From Nannochloropsis oceanica (Eukaryota > Sar > Eustigmatophyceae > Eustigmatales > Monodopsidaceae), in NCBI GenBank assembly GCA_004519485.1, contig CP038118.1:558001-622000 (forward strand): a stretch of DNA of 64,000 nt, read 5' to 3'. Both the position numbers and the translations under genes were made by a program. Each line of letters opens with the position of its first letter. The first letter of the stretch is position 1. The notes below the pieces were generated by a model. It did not search any database. It worked only from the letters and a program-made list of their open reading frames with translations, and was not told the origin of the DNA. Shown here piece by piece: positions 1 to 9,748 of the stretch.

Positions 1-506
1 CTCAATTTGGAGGGGCATCTGTTCTTGGCACAGCTTTTCAAACCTCACCACATGCTGCACACACTCACTTTCGCCTCTCCTCCCTCCCTCGCCCCCTCGC
101 CAGGTACAACGAAATGCCTACTTCCTATGCAAACGCTCTCAATTGGACATGCGCACCAGAATAAGAGGCACTCGAGTGTATTAGCCCTGTTGTGACAACA
201 TTGCCCCGCCACGCTCTAACAAGCCAAGCAACAAAAGAAAAAAATGGCAAAGTAAAACGTCTTCATAAGAGTTGAGGACAGTCCAAGCCCTCTTCCTCCT
301 CTTCTCCTCCGAGTGCCCTCGCGTGCATGTCAGCGACGATGAAAGAGTTCAGTGTATTTGCTTCACTTTTCTTCTTTCTTTCTTTGTTGATCTTTTCTCG
401 CCCTCAGCATCTTCATTTCTGTTACTGTCCATGCCTCAAACGTCATGCCAAGTCAATCGCCGCCCAAGGCCTTTCCCTCCTTCCTTTCTTCCTTTTCCCT
501 CCCCCC
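1..506. other. 3' flank of the aminotransferase gene, no gene seen
   Basis: Short open frames only, with pyrimidine-rich tracts around 280-330 and 470-540 and no recognisable domain. It probably holds the 3' untranslated region of the minus-strand aminotransferase gene that ends at 507. Confidence 0.5.
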
Positions 507-1784
507 TTAGACCTTCACTGTCCATCCGAACTTATCCTCCTCCTCTCCCTGTTGAATCGCCCGCACTCTTGCGTACAGCTTCGCGGTGATGGGCCCAGTC
601 CCTCCCTCCCCCCCTCCTTCGGCACCAATCTTAATTACCTCATCTTTATAGACAATGCGATTGACAGGGGTGACCACCACGGCAGTTCCGCATGCCGCGA
701 CTTCTTTCAAGGTCTTTACTTCTGTTATAGGGATAGGACGAACGTTCACTTCGAGGCCCATATCGGCCGCCAGCTCCATGAGGGACTTGTTGGTAATGGA
801 GGGGAGGACCGTCGGACTGCTCGGCGTCACAAACGCCCCCTTCGAATCTATCGCCACAAAATTCGACGTCGAGAACTCCTCTACGTAGCTGTTGGTCTTG
901 GCGTCCAGGTACAACCCAATCGGAAAGCCCTTCTTCTTCCCCAGCATATTAGGCAATAAATCCGCAGCGTAATTTCCCGCTACTTTCACATGCCCGACGC
1001 CCCGAGGCGCGGCCCTGTCATAGTCATCAATCACGAGCGCTGAAACTGGAGACAATCCCCCCTTATAGTAATCTCCCACCGGGATTGGCAAGATGAGGAG
1101 CGTGTACTCATCTGCAGGATTAAGACCGATTCGTGCCCCACTCCCAAACAGCAAAGGACGGATATACATACTCCCCCCGGTGCCAAACGGAGGGACGAAA
1201 TCAGCATTATCAGCCACTACTCGCTTGACCGCCTCTACAAATTTATCTTCCGGGAAGGGGGTCATGAGCAGACGTTCGGCGGACATGCGTAGACGCTTCG
1301 CGTTCTCCTGAGGGCGGAAAATGTGCACTGAACCATCCTGCCAGGCAAAGGCCTTGAGACCCTCAAAAATCGCCTGGCCGTAATGCAACCCTGTGTTGGC
1401 GATATGCACTTTTACGTAAGGATCGGCCACCAGCTCGCCTTCGGACCATTTCCCGTCTTTCCAGACGAATTTGATGTGACTGCGCGTTTGCCTGAATTCG
1501 AAGCCGAGGTTGGCCCAGTCCAAGTCGGCCGTGCCGGGGGCGCGGTGCGTCGTCTTTGTTTCACCGGCGGCAGTGGGGGCCGCAGAGAGGTGTGATGGTG
1601 GCCTACAGCTAGGGTGGAAGGTGGCGGTAGTGGAGGCGGAGGATGATAGTGAGGAGGAGGCGTGGAGCAGGCGGGCAGGACCGGAGGAGGGGAGGAGGAA
1701 GGCGCAGGCTGCAGGGAGAAGAGAAAAGAGGAGCAAGTTGCTTGGGCAGAGCGTGGCAGGCCCTGTTAGTCTTCTTCTCGCCAT
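507..1784 (-). CDS. Branched-chain amino acid aminotransferase, organelle-targeted
   Basis: PLP-dependent fold-type IV transaminase that interconverts Leu/Ile/Val and their 2-oxo acids with 2-oxoglutarate/glutamate. About 425 residues from the ATG at 1784; the frame is open upstream to 1931, but 1784 is preferred because it places a hydrophobic signal-like segment directly at the N-terminus (LLLFSLLPAACAFLLP, about residues 17-32). That segment ends in an ACAF motif resembling the ASAF cleavage motif of heterokont plastid presequences. The catalytic domain starts near residue 90 (DWANLGFEF). The Schiff-base lysine lies in GHVKVAGNYAADLLP at about residue 265, and the EEFSTSNFVAI segment matches the family's E-x-GT-S-N region. 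The domain is complete to the C-terminal FGWTVKV. It appears intronless. Class is certain from the motifs; plastid rather than mitochondrial location is inferred. Confidence 0.93.
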   Translation of the reverse strand: MARRRLTGPATLCPSNLLLFSLLPAACAFLLPSSGPARLLHASSSLSSSASTTATFHPSCRPPSHLSAAPTAAGETKTTHRAPGTADLDWANLGFEFRQTRSHIKFVWKDGKWSEGELVADPYVKVHIANTGLHYGQAIFEGLKAFAWQDGSVHIFRPQENAKRLRMSAERLLMTPFPEDKFVEAVKRVVADNADFVPPFGTGGSMYIRPLLFGSGARIGLNPADEYTLLILPIPVGDYYKGGLSPVSALVIDDYDRAAPRGVGHVKVAGNYAADLLPNMLGKKKGFPIGLYLDAKTNSYVEEFSTSNFVAIDSKGAFVTPSSPTVLPSITNKSLMELAADMGLEVNVRPIPITEVKTLKEVAACGTAVVVTPVNRIVYKDEVIKIGAEGGGEGGTGPITAKLYARVRAIQQGEEEDKFGWTVKV

Positions 1785-2773
1785 GATGGACTGTGTTGTG
1801 TGATGGTGGTGGAAGGTACGTATGTTTGGAGGTGATGAGGCGAGGGGAGGGGGGAGGCTGGTGCTCAGCAATGAATGAGTGCATTGGCCGGCACTCATTT
1901 GTGTTTCCAGGCAACAAAAAAGCTGCAGCAAAGCACACAGCAGAATGTCGTTTCTTCAGTCAACAGTCTTTTCCCAGGATAGGAAAGCTCTACGCAAGCC
2001 TCAAGTGCATATTGCTAGTGCGTGGCTTTTTGTGAGGTCTTGCATCATGCGCACAGCAATGATTGATTGGACCAAGCAACGGTCGCGGGCTGCTGTTGTT
2101 AAGATACTCTATCGCTTGCCTTGCCCCTTGCGAACCATAACATGCAACCTTGTCCACTCCCAAGCACAGGTTGAGGTGTAGGCGTCTCACATCCCCTTTC
2201 CAGGATTAACAGGGTCCTGCAAGTGCTGGAGGATGGCCAGGCGCAGCAATGGTGGCCCTCTACTGCTCTAGGTGGGACATGTGGAGCTGCTAGCTTTTGC
2301 TGCTGCAACTACTATGGCCACGGCCGCATGCTGCCGCTGATCGTGTGATATGCGGGATCTCTGGTAGTGCGCATCTGAGTCAGTGTATCAAATGCTGTCC
2401 TTGTGCTGTGTGCCTCAGCTGAGGACGATGCTTGTGGTCAGGTGGACGTGGAGAGCGATGTACATCGTGGCACCGCGTAAACGCTGCCTCTGGATCTTGC
2501 CTGTGGCAATACACTCCTGACGTATTCCTTCCTTCCTGTCCCTTTACGTGTAAACACAGGTTTTCGAACAACGACCGCAGTAGGAGCATCAGCAGCAGCA
2601 GCCGCAGCAGTCGCAGCAGCAGCAGTAGTACGGCATCAAGGAGGAAAGGACGAGAGAGAAGAGGAGAGGGGCATACATGCATTGCCTTGTCGTCTAGTCC
2701 TTCCAACCCTAAGTAGCAGCAGCCGTATCAGCTGCCGCTTCTAAGTCTCTGCAGTAGCAAAAGCCATCGTGAA
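1785..2773. promoter_or_regulatory. Shared intergenic region between divergent BCAT and riboflavin genes
   Basis: About 990 bp separate the start codons of two divergently transcribed genes, so both promoters and 5' leaders must lie here. No TATA box or operator could be assigned with confidence. Trinucleotide (AGC) repeats around 2590-2630 fall just upstream of the riboflavin gene, probably in its leader. Short frames here have no recognisable domain. Confidence 0.4.
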
Positions 2774-5167
2774 ATGAGAAGGCAGCCCGAGGGGAGTCAC
2801 AACACCGACAACAACAGCATCAACACCACACCACCACCTGCAGCCGCCGTCTTCGTCGCCTGCCCCTCTGGCCCTGGCAGTAGCAGCAGCAGCAGCAGCA
2901 GCAGCCGCCGCAGCAGCTGTCTTAACCTCTGTGCATTAGTCTTTTTTGCGTGCCTCCTCTTGGCGTGGGTACCGGATTCCGCCCTTGCCGTCTCCTCTTC
3001 TCTTCCATCCTCCTCAGGGTTTTTGTCCCGTCGCGGCGGTGCCACCACGCCCATACCTCCGACCTCCGTCTCCAGCAGCAGCAGTAGTAGTAACAGCAGC
3101 AGCAACAAAAAGAAAACTTATCGTCGACCTTCTGCTGCGGCTCTCTCTACCACCAATATGTTGAATACTGACGCCCCGCCCAGCATCAGCAGCACCTGCA
3201 GCAGCACCAGCAGCAGCACAAGCAGCGACAGCAGTAGCCACGCATCCCTCCCTCATCCCAGCCCAAGCACCACACCAGCTAAATCTACGAACAGCAGTCT
3301 TACTGGTGGACGTCTGTTCGGAGACAGATTCCTCCTGGCCACAGCCACTAGCAACAGGAGAAAAGCTGCAGCTGCTGCTGCTTGCTCTCCTCAAAAGGAG
3401 CAAAAAGAACAGCAGCAGCAGCTGCCCCTTGCAACTGGCAGTCTCCCTACTTCCCTCCATTTGCTGCACTCTCATCATCATCACAACCACGAGGAGGACG
3501 AGGATGGCGAGGAGGTGGTTCTCTCGGCGCTCTCCTTGGCAATGGCGGATGCGAACATAGAGAAGCCGACGCCTACCCTCCTTGCGGAAGGGCCTGACTT
3601 TCTTTTTGAGTACATTTCTCAATGTGAACTACCCACGGACAGAGGCCTTTTCCATCTCCGTGCGTACCGATACACGCACAAGACAAGTAAGCTGGTGGTG
3701 GAGCCGGTGGTGATGTTCCAGGGCGAGCACCAGGGAGGGAAGGGGGTTTGGGTCCGAGTGCATGACCAATGCCTGACTTCCGAGGTGCTGGGCTCTCGAC
3801 GATGCGATTGCAAAGAACAACTGGAGCTAGCCCTTGATCGTATCGTGGGAAATGGAGAAGAGGGGGGGTTGGTAATCTACCTACCACAGGAAGGGAGGGG
3901 GATTGGGCTCGCCAACAAGGTTGCAGCGTACGCGCTGCAGGAGCAAGGGCTGGACACTGTGGATGCAAATCTGTTCTTGGGGTTTGGGGACGATGAAAGA
4001 AAGTATGATTATGTTGGATTTATCCTGAAGGATTTGGGGGTGGAATCCATCAGACTGGCCACGAACAATCCTTTCAAGACGCGGTCGTTAAGAGCCGTAG
4101 GTGTCAAGGTGGATGTGGTGGAGGCCCTGCAAACACCGGCCAACCGGCATAATCTACACTACCTTCGAACGAAGATCTTGAAGATGGAGCATTCGATGGA
4201 CTTGTCCTTGAATGGGGGAAAAAGGAAGGAAGGAGAGAGGGAGGAAGGGGGTAGTTTGGATGGGACGGATGCCGCAACCACCCCGGAGCTTCTCACGGAC
4301 AGTGACAAAAATTCCGTGAGGGAGGACCTGGAGGGACTGATGGAGGACGAGGAAGGGAGGGAGGGTGAGGACGGGCTGGAGGGGGAGGAGGAGGACGAGG
4401 CACGACTGTTGACGGCGGCCAAGGCGGCAGCAAGGGCCATGCAAGAAGGAGGGAATGGACAAGTAGGGGCAGGAACCGCGGCAGCATCAGCAGCGGCAGC
4501 AGCAGCAGCAGCCGCAGCAGAATTGGAGCAACCACAGTATTGTTTTGGCAAGGCCACGGTAGAAGCAGCAATCCAGGCCATGGCCCAAGGAGGGATGGTG
4601 GTGGTGGTGGACGACGAGGATCGCGAAAATGAAGGTGACCTCATCATGGCAGCCGACGCAGTAACCACCCAACAGATGGCATTCATCGTCCGTTACTGTT
4701 CTGGCGTTGTCTGCGTCTCTCTTGAAGGAAAAGACTTGGACAGACTCGCCCTCCCTCCTATGATTGCTCAGAACGAGGACCCGAAACACACCGCGTTCGC
4801 GGTCTCTGTCGACTACAAACATGGCACCACCACTGGTATCTCCGCTCATGATCGTGCTGCTACCCTCCGAGCCCTCGCTGACCCTGCCAGCAAGGCAAGC
4901 GACTTTACACGTCCTGGGCATATATTCCCTCTGCGATACACCCCGGGGGGGGTGAAGAACCGAAGGGGTCACACCGAGGCGGCGCTCGACCTCAGTCGGC
5001 TGGCGGGACGGAGGCCTATGGGGGTGCTGTGCGAGATTTGCTCAGAGGATGGAAGTATGGCGAAGGTGCCAGAATTGAAGGAATTCTGTAAAACGCATGG
5101 CTTGGTTTTAACGAGCATTGCTGATTTGGTGGCGTACAGGATTGAGAAGGAGAGGAAGGAGAGATAA
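2774..5167 (+). CDS. Bifunctional GTP cyclohydrolase II / 3,4-dihydroxy-2-butanone 4-phosphate synthase (GCHII first)
   Basis: Catalyses both entry reactions of riboflavin synthesis: GTP to the diaminopyrimidine phosphate, and ribulose 5-phosphate to dihydroxybutanone phosphate. 797 residues in one exon. Residues 1-270 are low-complexity (Ser, His, Gln runs) with a hydrophobic signal-like segment at about 58-75 ending ALA, suggesting plastid import. GCHII spans about 274-475: zinc ligands C-x10-C-x-C (near 332, 343, 345), QEGRGIGL, and LATNNPFK. An acidic and Ala-rich linker covers about 476-590. DHBP synthase spans about 590-790: DDEDRENEGDL acidic loop, GTTTGISAHDRA, RPGHIFPLR, RGHTEAALDL, ending IADLVAYR. 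All key residues of both enzymes are visible. The order is the reverse of bacterial RibBA and plant RIBA, where DHBPS is N-terminal. The ATG at 2774 is the first in frame after a stop at 2714-2716. Confidence 0.95.
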   Translation: MRRQPEGSHNTDNNSINTTPPPAAAVFVACPSGPGSSSSSSSSSRRSSCLNLCALVFFACLLLAWVPDSALAVSSSLPSSSGFLSRRGGATTPIPPTSVSSSSSSSNSSSNKKKTYRRPSAAALSTTNMLNTDAPPSISSTCSSTSSSTSSDSSSHASLPHPSPSTTPAKSTNSSLTGGRLFGDRFLLATATSNRRKAAAAAACSPQKEQKEQQQQLPLATGSLPTSLHLLHSHHHHNHEEDEDGEEVVLSALSLAMADANIEKPTPTLLAEGPDFLFEYISQCELPTDRGLFHLRAYRYTHKTSKLVVEPVVMFQGEHQGGKGVWVRVHDQCLTSEVLGSRRCDCKEQLELALDRIVGNGEEGGLVIYLPQEGRGIGLANKVAAYALQEQGLDTVDANLFLGFGDDERKYDYVGFILKDLGVESIRLATNNPFKTRSLRAVGVKVDVVEALQTPANRHNLHYLRTKILKMEHSMDLSLNGGKRKEGEREEGGSLDGTDAATTPELLTDSDKNSVREDLEGLMEDEEGREGEDGLEGEEEDEARLLTAAKAAARAMQEGGNGQVGAGTAAASAAAAAAAAAAELEQPQYCFGKATVEAAIQAMAQGGMVVVVDDEDRENEGDLIMAADAVTTQQMAFIVRYCSGVVCVSLEGKDLDRLALPPMIAQNEDPKHTAFAVSVDYKHGTTTGISAHDRAATLRALADPASKASDFTRPGHIFPLRYTPGGVKNRRGHTEAALDLSRLAGRRPMGVLCEICSEDGSMAKVPELKEFCKTHGLVLTSIADLVAYRIEKERKER

Positions 5168-5207
5168 AAAGGGGAGGGAGGGAGGGAGGGAGGGCGGGCG
5201 GGCGGGA
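5168..5207 (+). repeat. (GGGA)n/(GGGC)n tract directly after the riboflavin gene stop
   Basis: Immediately 3' of the stop codon, five GGGA units are followed by GGGC units, giving far more than four closely spaced G-triplets on the transcribed sense strand. This meets the simple pattern for an intramolecular G-quadruplex and would lie in the 3' UTR. Function is inferred only. Confidence 0.7.
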
Positions 5208-5336
5208 GAAAGGGCGCGGTTGCCCTTCCATCTTTAAAGCGCACGGCTAGCATAATGGCTTAGCCCTTACCGGCATTTTGAATTTGGTGGCACATCGGAA
5301 GACGGGAAATATTTTATAATTACGACAGCAGAAGCA

Positions 5337-5379
<43 letters not shown>

Positions 5380-6524
5380 CAGACGACAGCAGCAGCTGAA
5401 GAGAGGATAAAGGAAATAGAAGAAGTCGAAGGCATTATCCTATATGTGTCCTACAAATTGAGAGAGGGATTGATTGCCAAGAACCGGGAGCTGTATGTGC
5501 GGTCAACGGTAAGTTGGTTGACTCCACACAAACACACAGAGGACACTCACTAAGTGTGATTAAACGAGATAAAAATTTTGAAAGCAAGCATGCAAGTGCA
5601 CAAGCCCGCGAACGACGAAACTAACCGGCAGTAACGCGAGTGGTCTCGAAAGCAGTTTCCCGGGGGAGGAACGGAAGATGGATTTTACCGATAGCGAAAA
5701 GGTAAGAGAAGAAGGTTGAGAGAAGATATGTGTCGAGGAATAAGGTGCTTGCTATTTGCCGGCACGAGGGAGTTGTTTAGTTCGTGAAAGAATAAGGATG
5801 GTAAATGAGTGGTGAGCTTGTGGCGGACCTACTCTCAAGAAAGACGAAGGTATAGGAGAGAGGACGAAGGACAAATTGTGACAAAATGTGTCTCCGTGGC
5901 AGCAGTAGCAGCAGTGCCAGCAGCGAGCGCACCCGTATCAGCAGTAGAAAAGAGGCACAAGCCAGGAGTGGATAGAAGAAAAAGAGTTAAGAGGAGGGAC
6001 GGAAACAAAGAAAAAATGAAGGAGGCGTACTGAGGAAAGGCACTACTAGGATAGCTTCAGAGCAAGTTGGCCGCAATAGCAACAGAGGCAAACGATGATA
6101 AGGAATGGTTGAAACGGGAAAATAATGAGGATGAATGAGAAGAGCGAAACAAAAAGAAACATAATATTTACATAAGATCGAAAGAGAAGCAGTCACCCTA
6201 TACATCCGTTTTTGTCAATAATTGTTTATAACATAATGCTTTAAGGTGCCTGTCGATCGATCGTTTCATTCAATAGGAACTGATCGCATTCACTGATTCC
6301 CTCGACCCTGATATTTTCGTCATTCTTCGGTCATTCTGCCACATCAAATCACTTATGAAAAAACCCAATTCATGCTGCATACTCTATTTTATTTACATGC
6401 ACATAAATGTTTCGACAATTTCAACGCATTCCGTTATTATTTCCTCTCCATTTCCTTACCTTACTCTACCAATAAAACTAAGCACTCTCCCCCTCCCTAA
6501 TTGCCTAACTTCTTTATATCTACG
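5208..6524. other. Intergenic region with a CAG microsatellite (about 5338-5375)
   Basis: Lies between the 3' end of the riboflavin gene and the 3' end of the convergent LRR gene, so it holds two 3' UTRs. A run of about a dozen CAG units sits at 5338-5375. The rest is AT-richer, with small frames (for example around 5809-6033) that show no domain and no coding-like composition. No gene seen. Confidence 0.55.
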
Positions 6525-9113
6525 TCACGACGACGCAATCCTCACCATCCCTTGCACCCTCCTGGCGTATCCCCACCTCTCATTCTCCATCAGCTTCGTC
6601 CGAAGCCGGGAAATGTGCCCCTGGAAACTCACTCTGGCCTCCTTGCTTATCTGGCCATTCCCTCTCAAATCAATCGACTCCATGTGGCCCCACCTGTCGA
6701 TGTTCTCAACGGTTAACAAGGAGACCAGGTGCTGAATGAATGCATCCCCAAGGCCAACGCTCACCAATGACAGTGTGCGAAGTCGGCCCATTGCCGGACT
6801 GAAGGCGAAATGCAACACTCTCCTTATCCCCTCTTCTCCCATGTGAGGGTTGTAAGAGAGGTCAAGGCACGTCAGCCCCACTGCCTCTCCTCCCCCTCTT
6901 TCTCTTTTCCTCGCATCCGTCGCATTCTCGAATGACTCCACCAAGGCCGCTATATCTTCGTGCCCTAAATTACACCAGGCCATCTTTAAGACTTCCACCT
7001 TCTGTATCATCCGCATCAACGCAGGCCTTTCATGAGAACGCCACATAAAAACGTCCCCTAACACGCTCCGACTCAAATCTAACACACGCAATCTATCCAT
7101 CCCTCGCCCTTCCCCTCCTTCTCCACCCAAAATGTTCATCACTCCCTCCCAGTTCGAGCTCTCTAAATCGTTCTGTCCGACCCTAAGCTCCCGAAAGTGA
7201 ACACATGAAAGCCCAAGCCCCTGGAGCAAAGCCAGCAACGTCCCGTGGTCCAATCCCGTCTCCAACACATCTAGCACCTCCAAAGGAAAAAACGTGCGCT
7301 TCTCCCGAGGAGAAGCCAGGGCATCCGCCAACGCCCTCCCTCCCTCTCTCCCCAATAGATTCCCCTGCAAATTTAATCGCTTCAAGTGTGGGAAAATGAC
7401 AAATAAATCCCCCAGGACTTGTCGCGTCGCCACACAACTACCATCCAAGCCCGTATGGCTCAAATCCAAAGACGTCAGATTGCAGCTCTTTGACAGTCGC
7501 TCCCCCCACAGCACCAATCCAATCAACCCCCTCTCACCCAGCCTCTTGCACATCGCCAAATTCAACTCCTCCAACCCAGCAGGCAGCCCTCCCTCCCTCC
7601 CTCCTTCCCGTCCTCCCACGCACATTTCATACCAAGCCTGTCCGCTTAAGGAGGAACTACCCTCGAGATCCAATCGCTTCAAGTCCGGACAAGCGCTTTT
7701 CCCCTCCTTTCCTTCCCCTACTCCTCCTTCTCCCTCTCCCCCTCCCCCTCCTCCCCCACCATCGCTACCTCTGCTACTGCTGCTACCATTCCCTTCCCAC
7801 CACCCAGAAGCCAATACTTGAGCCCCTCCCTCCCAGCTCAGACCAAGCTTTAAAGACCTCAATGCCCCAAACCCCCCTTCCCTCATCCCTCTCGCCAGCC
7901 CTTCCAAACCCGCAGAATCAACATAATTACTGCCAACATTCAAAACCTTCACCCTCCCCATCCCTCCATCCCTCCCTCCCCTCCCTGCATTCAGCAATGC
8001 CCGGCACGCCTGTGGACCTAAGCCACACGCAGACGTATCCAACTGCTCTAGAAATGGAAGTTTCTTACCTTCTAGTATTGTTGCTAAAACTAGCCCTCCT
8101 TCATCCTTCAAAGGGTTTCCGGCCAGAAGGAGGGAGCGAAGGAGCGGCATCCCTCCCTTCCGTAGGGCGTGGTGGAAAACATGCAGACCAACGCTCGTGC
8201 AGTCCGTGTAGGAGAGGTCGAGTGACGACAGGTGGGGGAGGCCGTGCGAATGCGGGGGAGGCGGAGGAGGGGGGGAGGTGGAAAGGATTGGGGGCGAGGG
8301 ACGATGACGACGGACGGTGGGATCCGAGAGGTTGTTGGCTATGGCTTTAAATATAGTTGAAAGCCCTTCGTCCCTAAGTGGATTGTGGGAGAGGTCAAGT
8401 TCGAGGAGGTGGCTGCCGAGGGGGCCCAGGAGGGTCGATGCGATGCAGGAAGCATTGTAAGGGAACAAACCAATTTTGGAAAAAGAGAGCCTTTGGAGCT
8501 GGGACAGCACTGTTCTGGGCTTGTTAAGCTGCTGCCGCCGCCGCTGCTGCTGCTGCTGCTGCTGCTTAGGGGGGGAGAGAGCAAGCGGCATGGTCACCAA
8601 TGCCTCTTGAACGTAGTCTTCTTGAGGGCCGCTGATTGCGCCGGTGAATCGCAGGGTCTGCAGGTGGGACCAATGCCGAAGCAGGCGGGTGAGGCTCTTC
8701 CACTGTCGCGACGGCTGCTGTTGCTGCTGCCAGATTGTGTAGTTGCTGCTGCTGCCCCTGACGACCGTGGTGCTGACATTGTCACTATTGATGAGAGTAT
8801 GATTACGCTGGACCGAAGGCAAAGATGACAATGACAACACGGGTGGGGGCACACGCGTCGGAGAGGCAGTGGTGATGGGAACGGACGAACGATCAAGATA
8901 AATGCCCATCTCTTTAAGCCCAGATTGTGCAGGCCAGCAATCGTAGAGCTTGCGGCATGTCGAAGCCAAGGTCAAGTGCTCTCGGAATCCCAGGTATGTG
9001 CTCACGTGAGGGACGGTCCCTTCGAATAGGGCCATCCAACTTGCCCGCCGCCGGTGGGTGGGTGCTTCAAAGGGATGGAGCTTTGCAGATCCATCCTCAT
9101 ATAACGGTGCCAT
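6525..9113 (-). CDS. F-box-like leucine-rich-repeat protein (RNI/NLRC3-like LRRs)
   Basis: 862 residues in a single exon. An F-box-like segment lies near residues 30-60 (VPHVSTYLGFREHLTLAS then CRKLYDCW), followed by at least a dozen degenerate ribonuclease-inhibitor-type LRRs with the LxxLDLSxNxL pattern (for example LLELDLSHNPLRDEGL, LSSLDLSYTDCTSVGL, LTSLDLSHTGLDGS, LTCLDLSYNPHMGEEGI). Low-complexity insertions rich in Gly, Ser and GGREGG separate some repeats. The architecture suggests substrate recognition, perhaps in an SCF-type ubiquitin ligase. The F-box call is tentative; the LRR call is firm. No signal peptide or membrane segment is seen, so a nuclear or cytosolic location is likely. 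Confidence 0.85.
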   Translation of the reverse strand: MAPLYEDGSAKLHPFEAPTHRRRASWMALFEGTVPHVSTYLGFREHLTLASTCRKLYDCWPAQSGLKEMGIYLDRSSVPITTASPTRVPPPVLSLSSLPSVQRNHTLINSDNVSTTVVRGSSSNYTIWQQQQQPSRQWKSLTRLLRHWSHLQTLRFTGAISGPQEDYVQEALVTMPLALSPPKQQQQQQQRRRQQLNKPRTVLSQLQRLSFSKIGLFPYNASCIASTLLGPLGSHLLELDLSHNPLRDEGLSTIFKAIANNLSDPTVRRHRPSPPILSTSPPPPPPPHSHGLPHLSSLDLSYTDCTSVGLHVFHHALRKGGMPLLRSLLLAGNPLKDEGGLVLATILEGKKLPFLEQLDTSACGLGPQACRALLNAGRGGRDGGMGRVKVLNVGSNYVDSAGLEGLARGMREGGFGALRSLKLGLSWEGGAQVLASGWWEGNGSSSSRGSDGGGGGGGGEGEGGVGEGKEGKSACPDLKRLDLEGSSSLSGQAWYEMCVGGREGGREGGLPAGLEELNLAMCKRLGERGLIGLVLWGERLSKSCNLTSLDLSHTGLDGSCVATRQVLGDLFVIFPHLKRLNLQGNLLGREGGRALADALASPREKRTFFPLEVLDVLETGLDHGTLLALLQGLGLSCVHFRELRVGQNDLESSNWEGVMNILGGEGGEGRGMDRLRVLDLSRSVLGDVFMWRSHERPALMRMIQKVEVLKMAWCNLGHEDIAALVESFENATDARKRERGGGEAVGLTCLDLSYNPHMGEEGIRRVLHFAFSPAMGRLRTLSLVSVGLGDAFIQHLVSLLTVENIDRWGHMESIDLRGNGQISKEARVSFQGHISRLRTKLMENERWGYARRVQGMVRIASS

Positions 9114-9748
9114 GGCTTTAAATCAGCTATGGTGTGTCTTGTCGGGCTCTGACTCGCCTGTCGCGTAGGCTTCCCTACAGGCGTGGGAGTGGGGCGGCGT
9201 TTGCTTGTCGGCTAGGCACACGGAGCGCGAGAGGCAGATGAAGACGACAATGCCCGATTTGTGTCCTGTTACTATATAGGAAGAGTCTAGACGCGTTAGA
9301 AACATGCGGCACAAGTGGCGGTCAGGGGAATTCGGTTTTGGGGGAAGGGAACTCTTCGCGCGCCGGTTCGAGTTTCAAACTCAATTTTGAAAATGATGGG
9401 CCAAGCGAAGAGGCACCAGCCATTTGACGAAGCACGTGCGAAGTTCTAAGTGTACGACCAGAATGTGCATGCCAAACATTGAACTTTATATTCTTACTGC
9501 CCTTTAATAATCTCACGCCGCTGTCAAACTATCCCCACAACACCACTGCACAAGCATCACCTACATCGTACACAACGCCATTAAAATGGCGACCACCACC
9601 ATCTTCTCCATGCTAACCAACCTTTCCAACAGCTTACTGCTCATGCAAGCGGAATTCTTGCATATTTGAGCCCGGCCCAATTGCTTGTGGGTCCTTTGCT
9701 CAAGAAAAATCAGGCTCACGTTATCTTGACAGTCTGTTTTCCTTCCAG
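9114..9748. promoter_or_regulatory. Intergenic region between divergent LRR gene and the next plus-strand gene
   Basis: Contains the 5' flank of the LRR gene (-) and probably the undetected first exon or leader of the following plus-strand gene. An ATG at 9596 opens a 27-codon frame (MATTTIFSMLTNL...) with no GT donor before its stop, so I could not attach it to the downstream exons. No recognisable promoter element. Confidence 0.35.

Noticed and set aside
3014-3622. 202-codon minus-strand frame
   Set aside because: Antisense of the low-complexity N-terminus of the riboflavin enzyme; Leu/Ala runs come from CAG/GCT repeats.
7490-8350. 286-codon plus-strand frame
   Set aside because: Antisense shadow of the LRR gene; the minus-strand frame has clear leucine-rich repeats.
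9360-9400. tRNA-like GGTTCGAGT sequence
   Set aside because: A lone B-box-like match without an A box, acceptor stem or anticodon arm.
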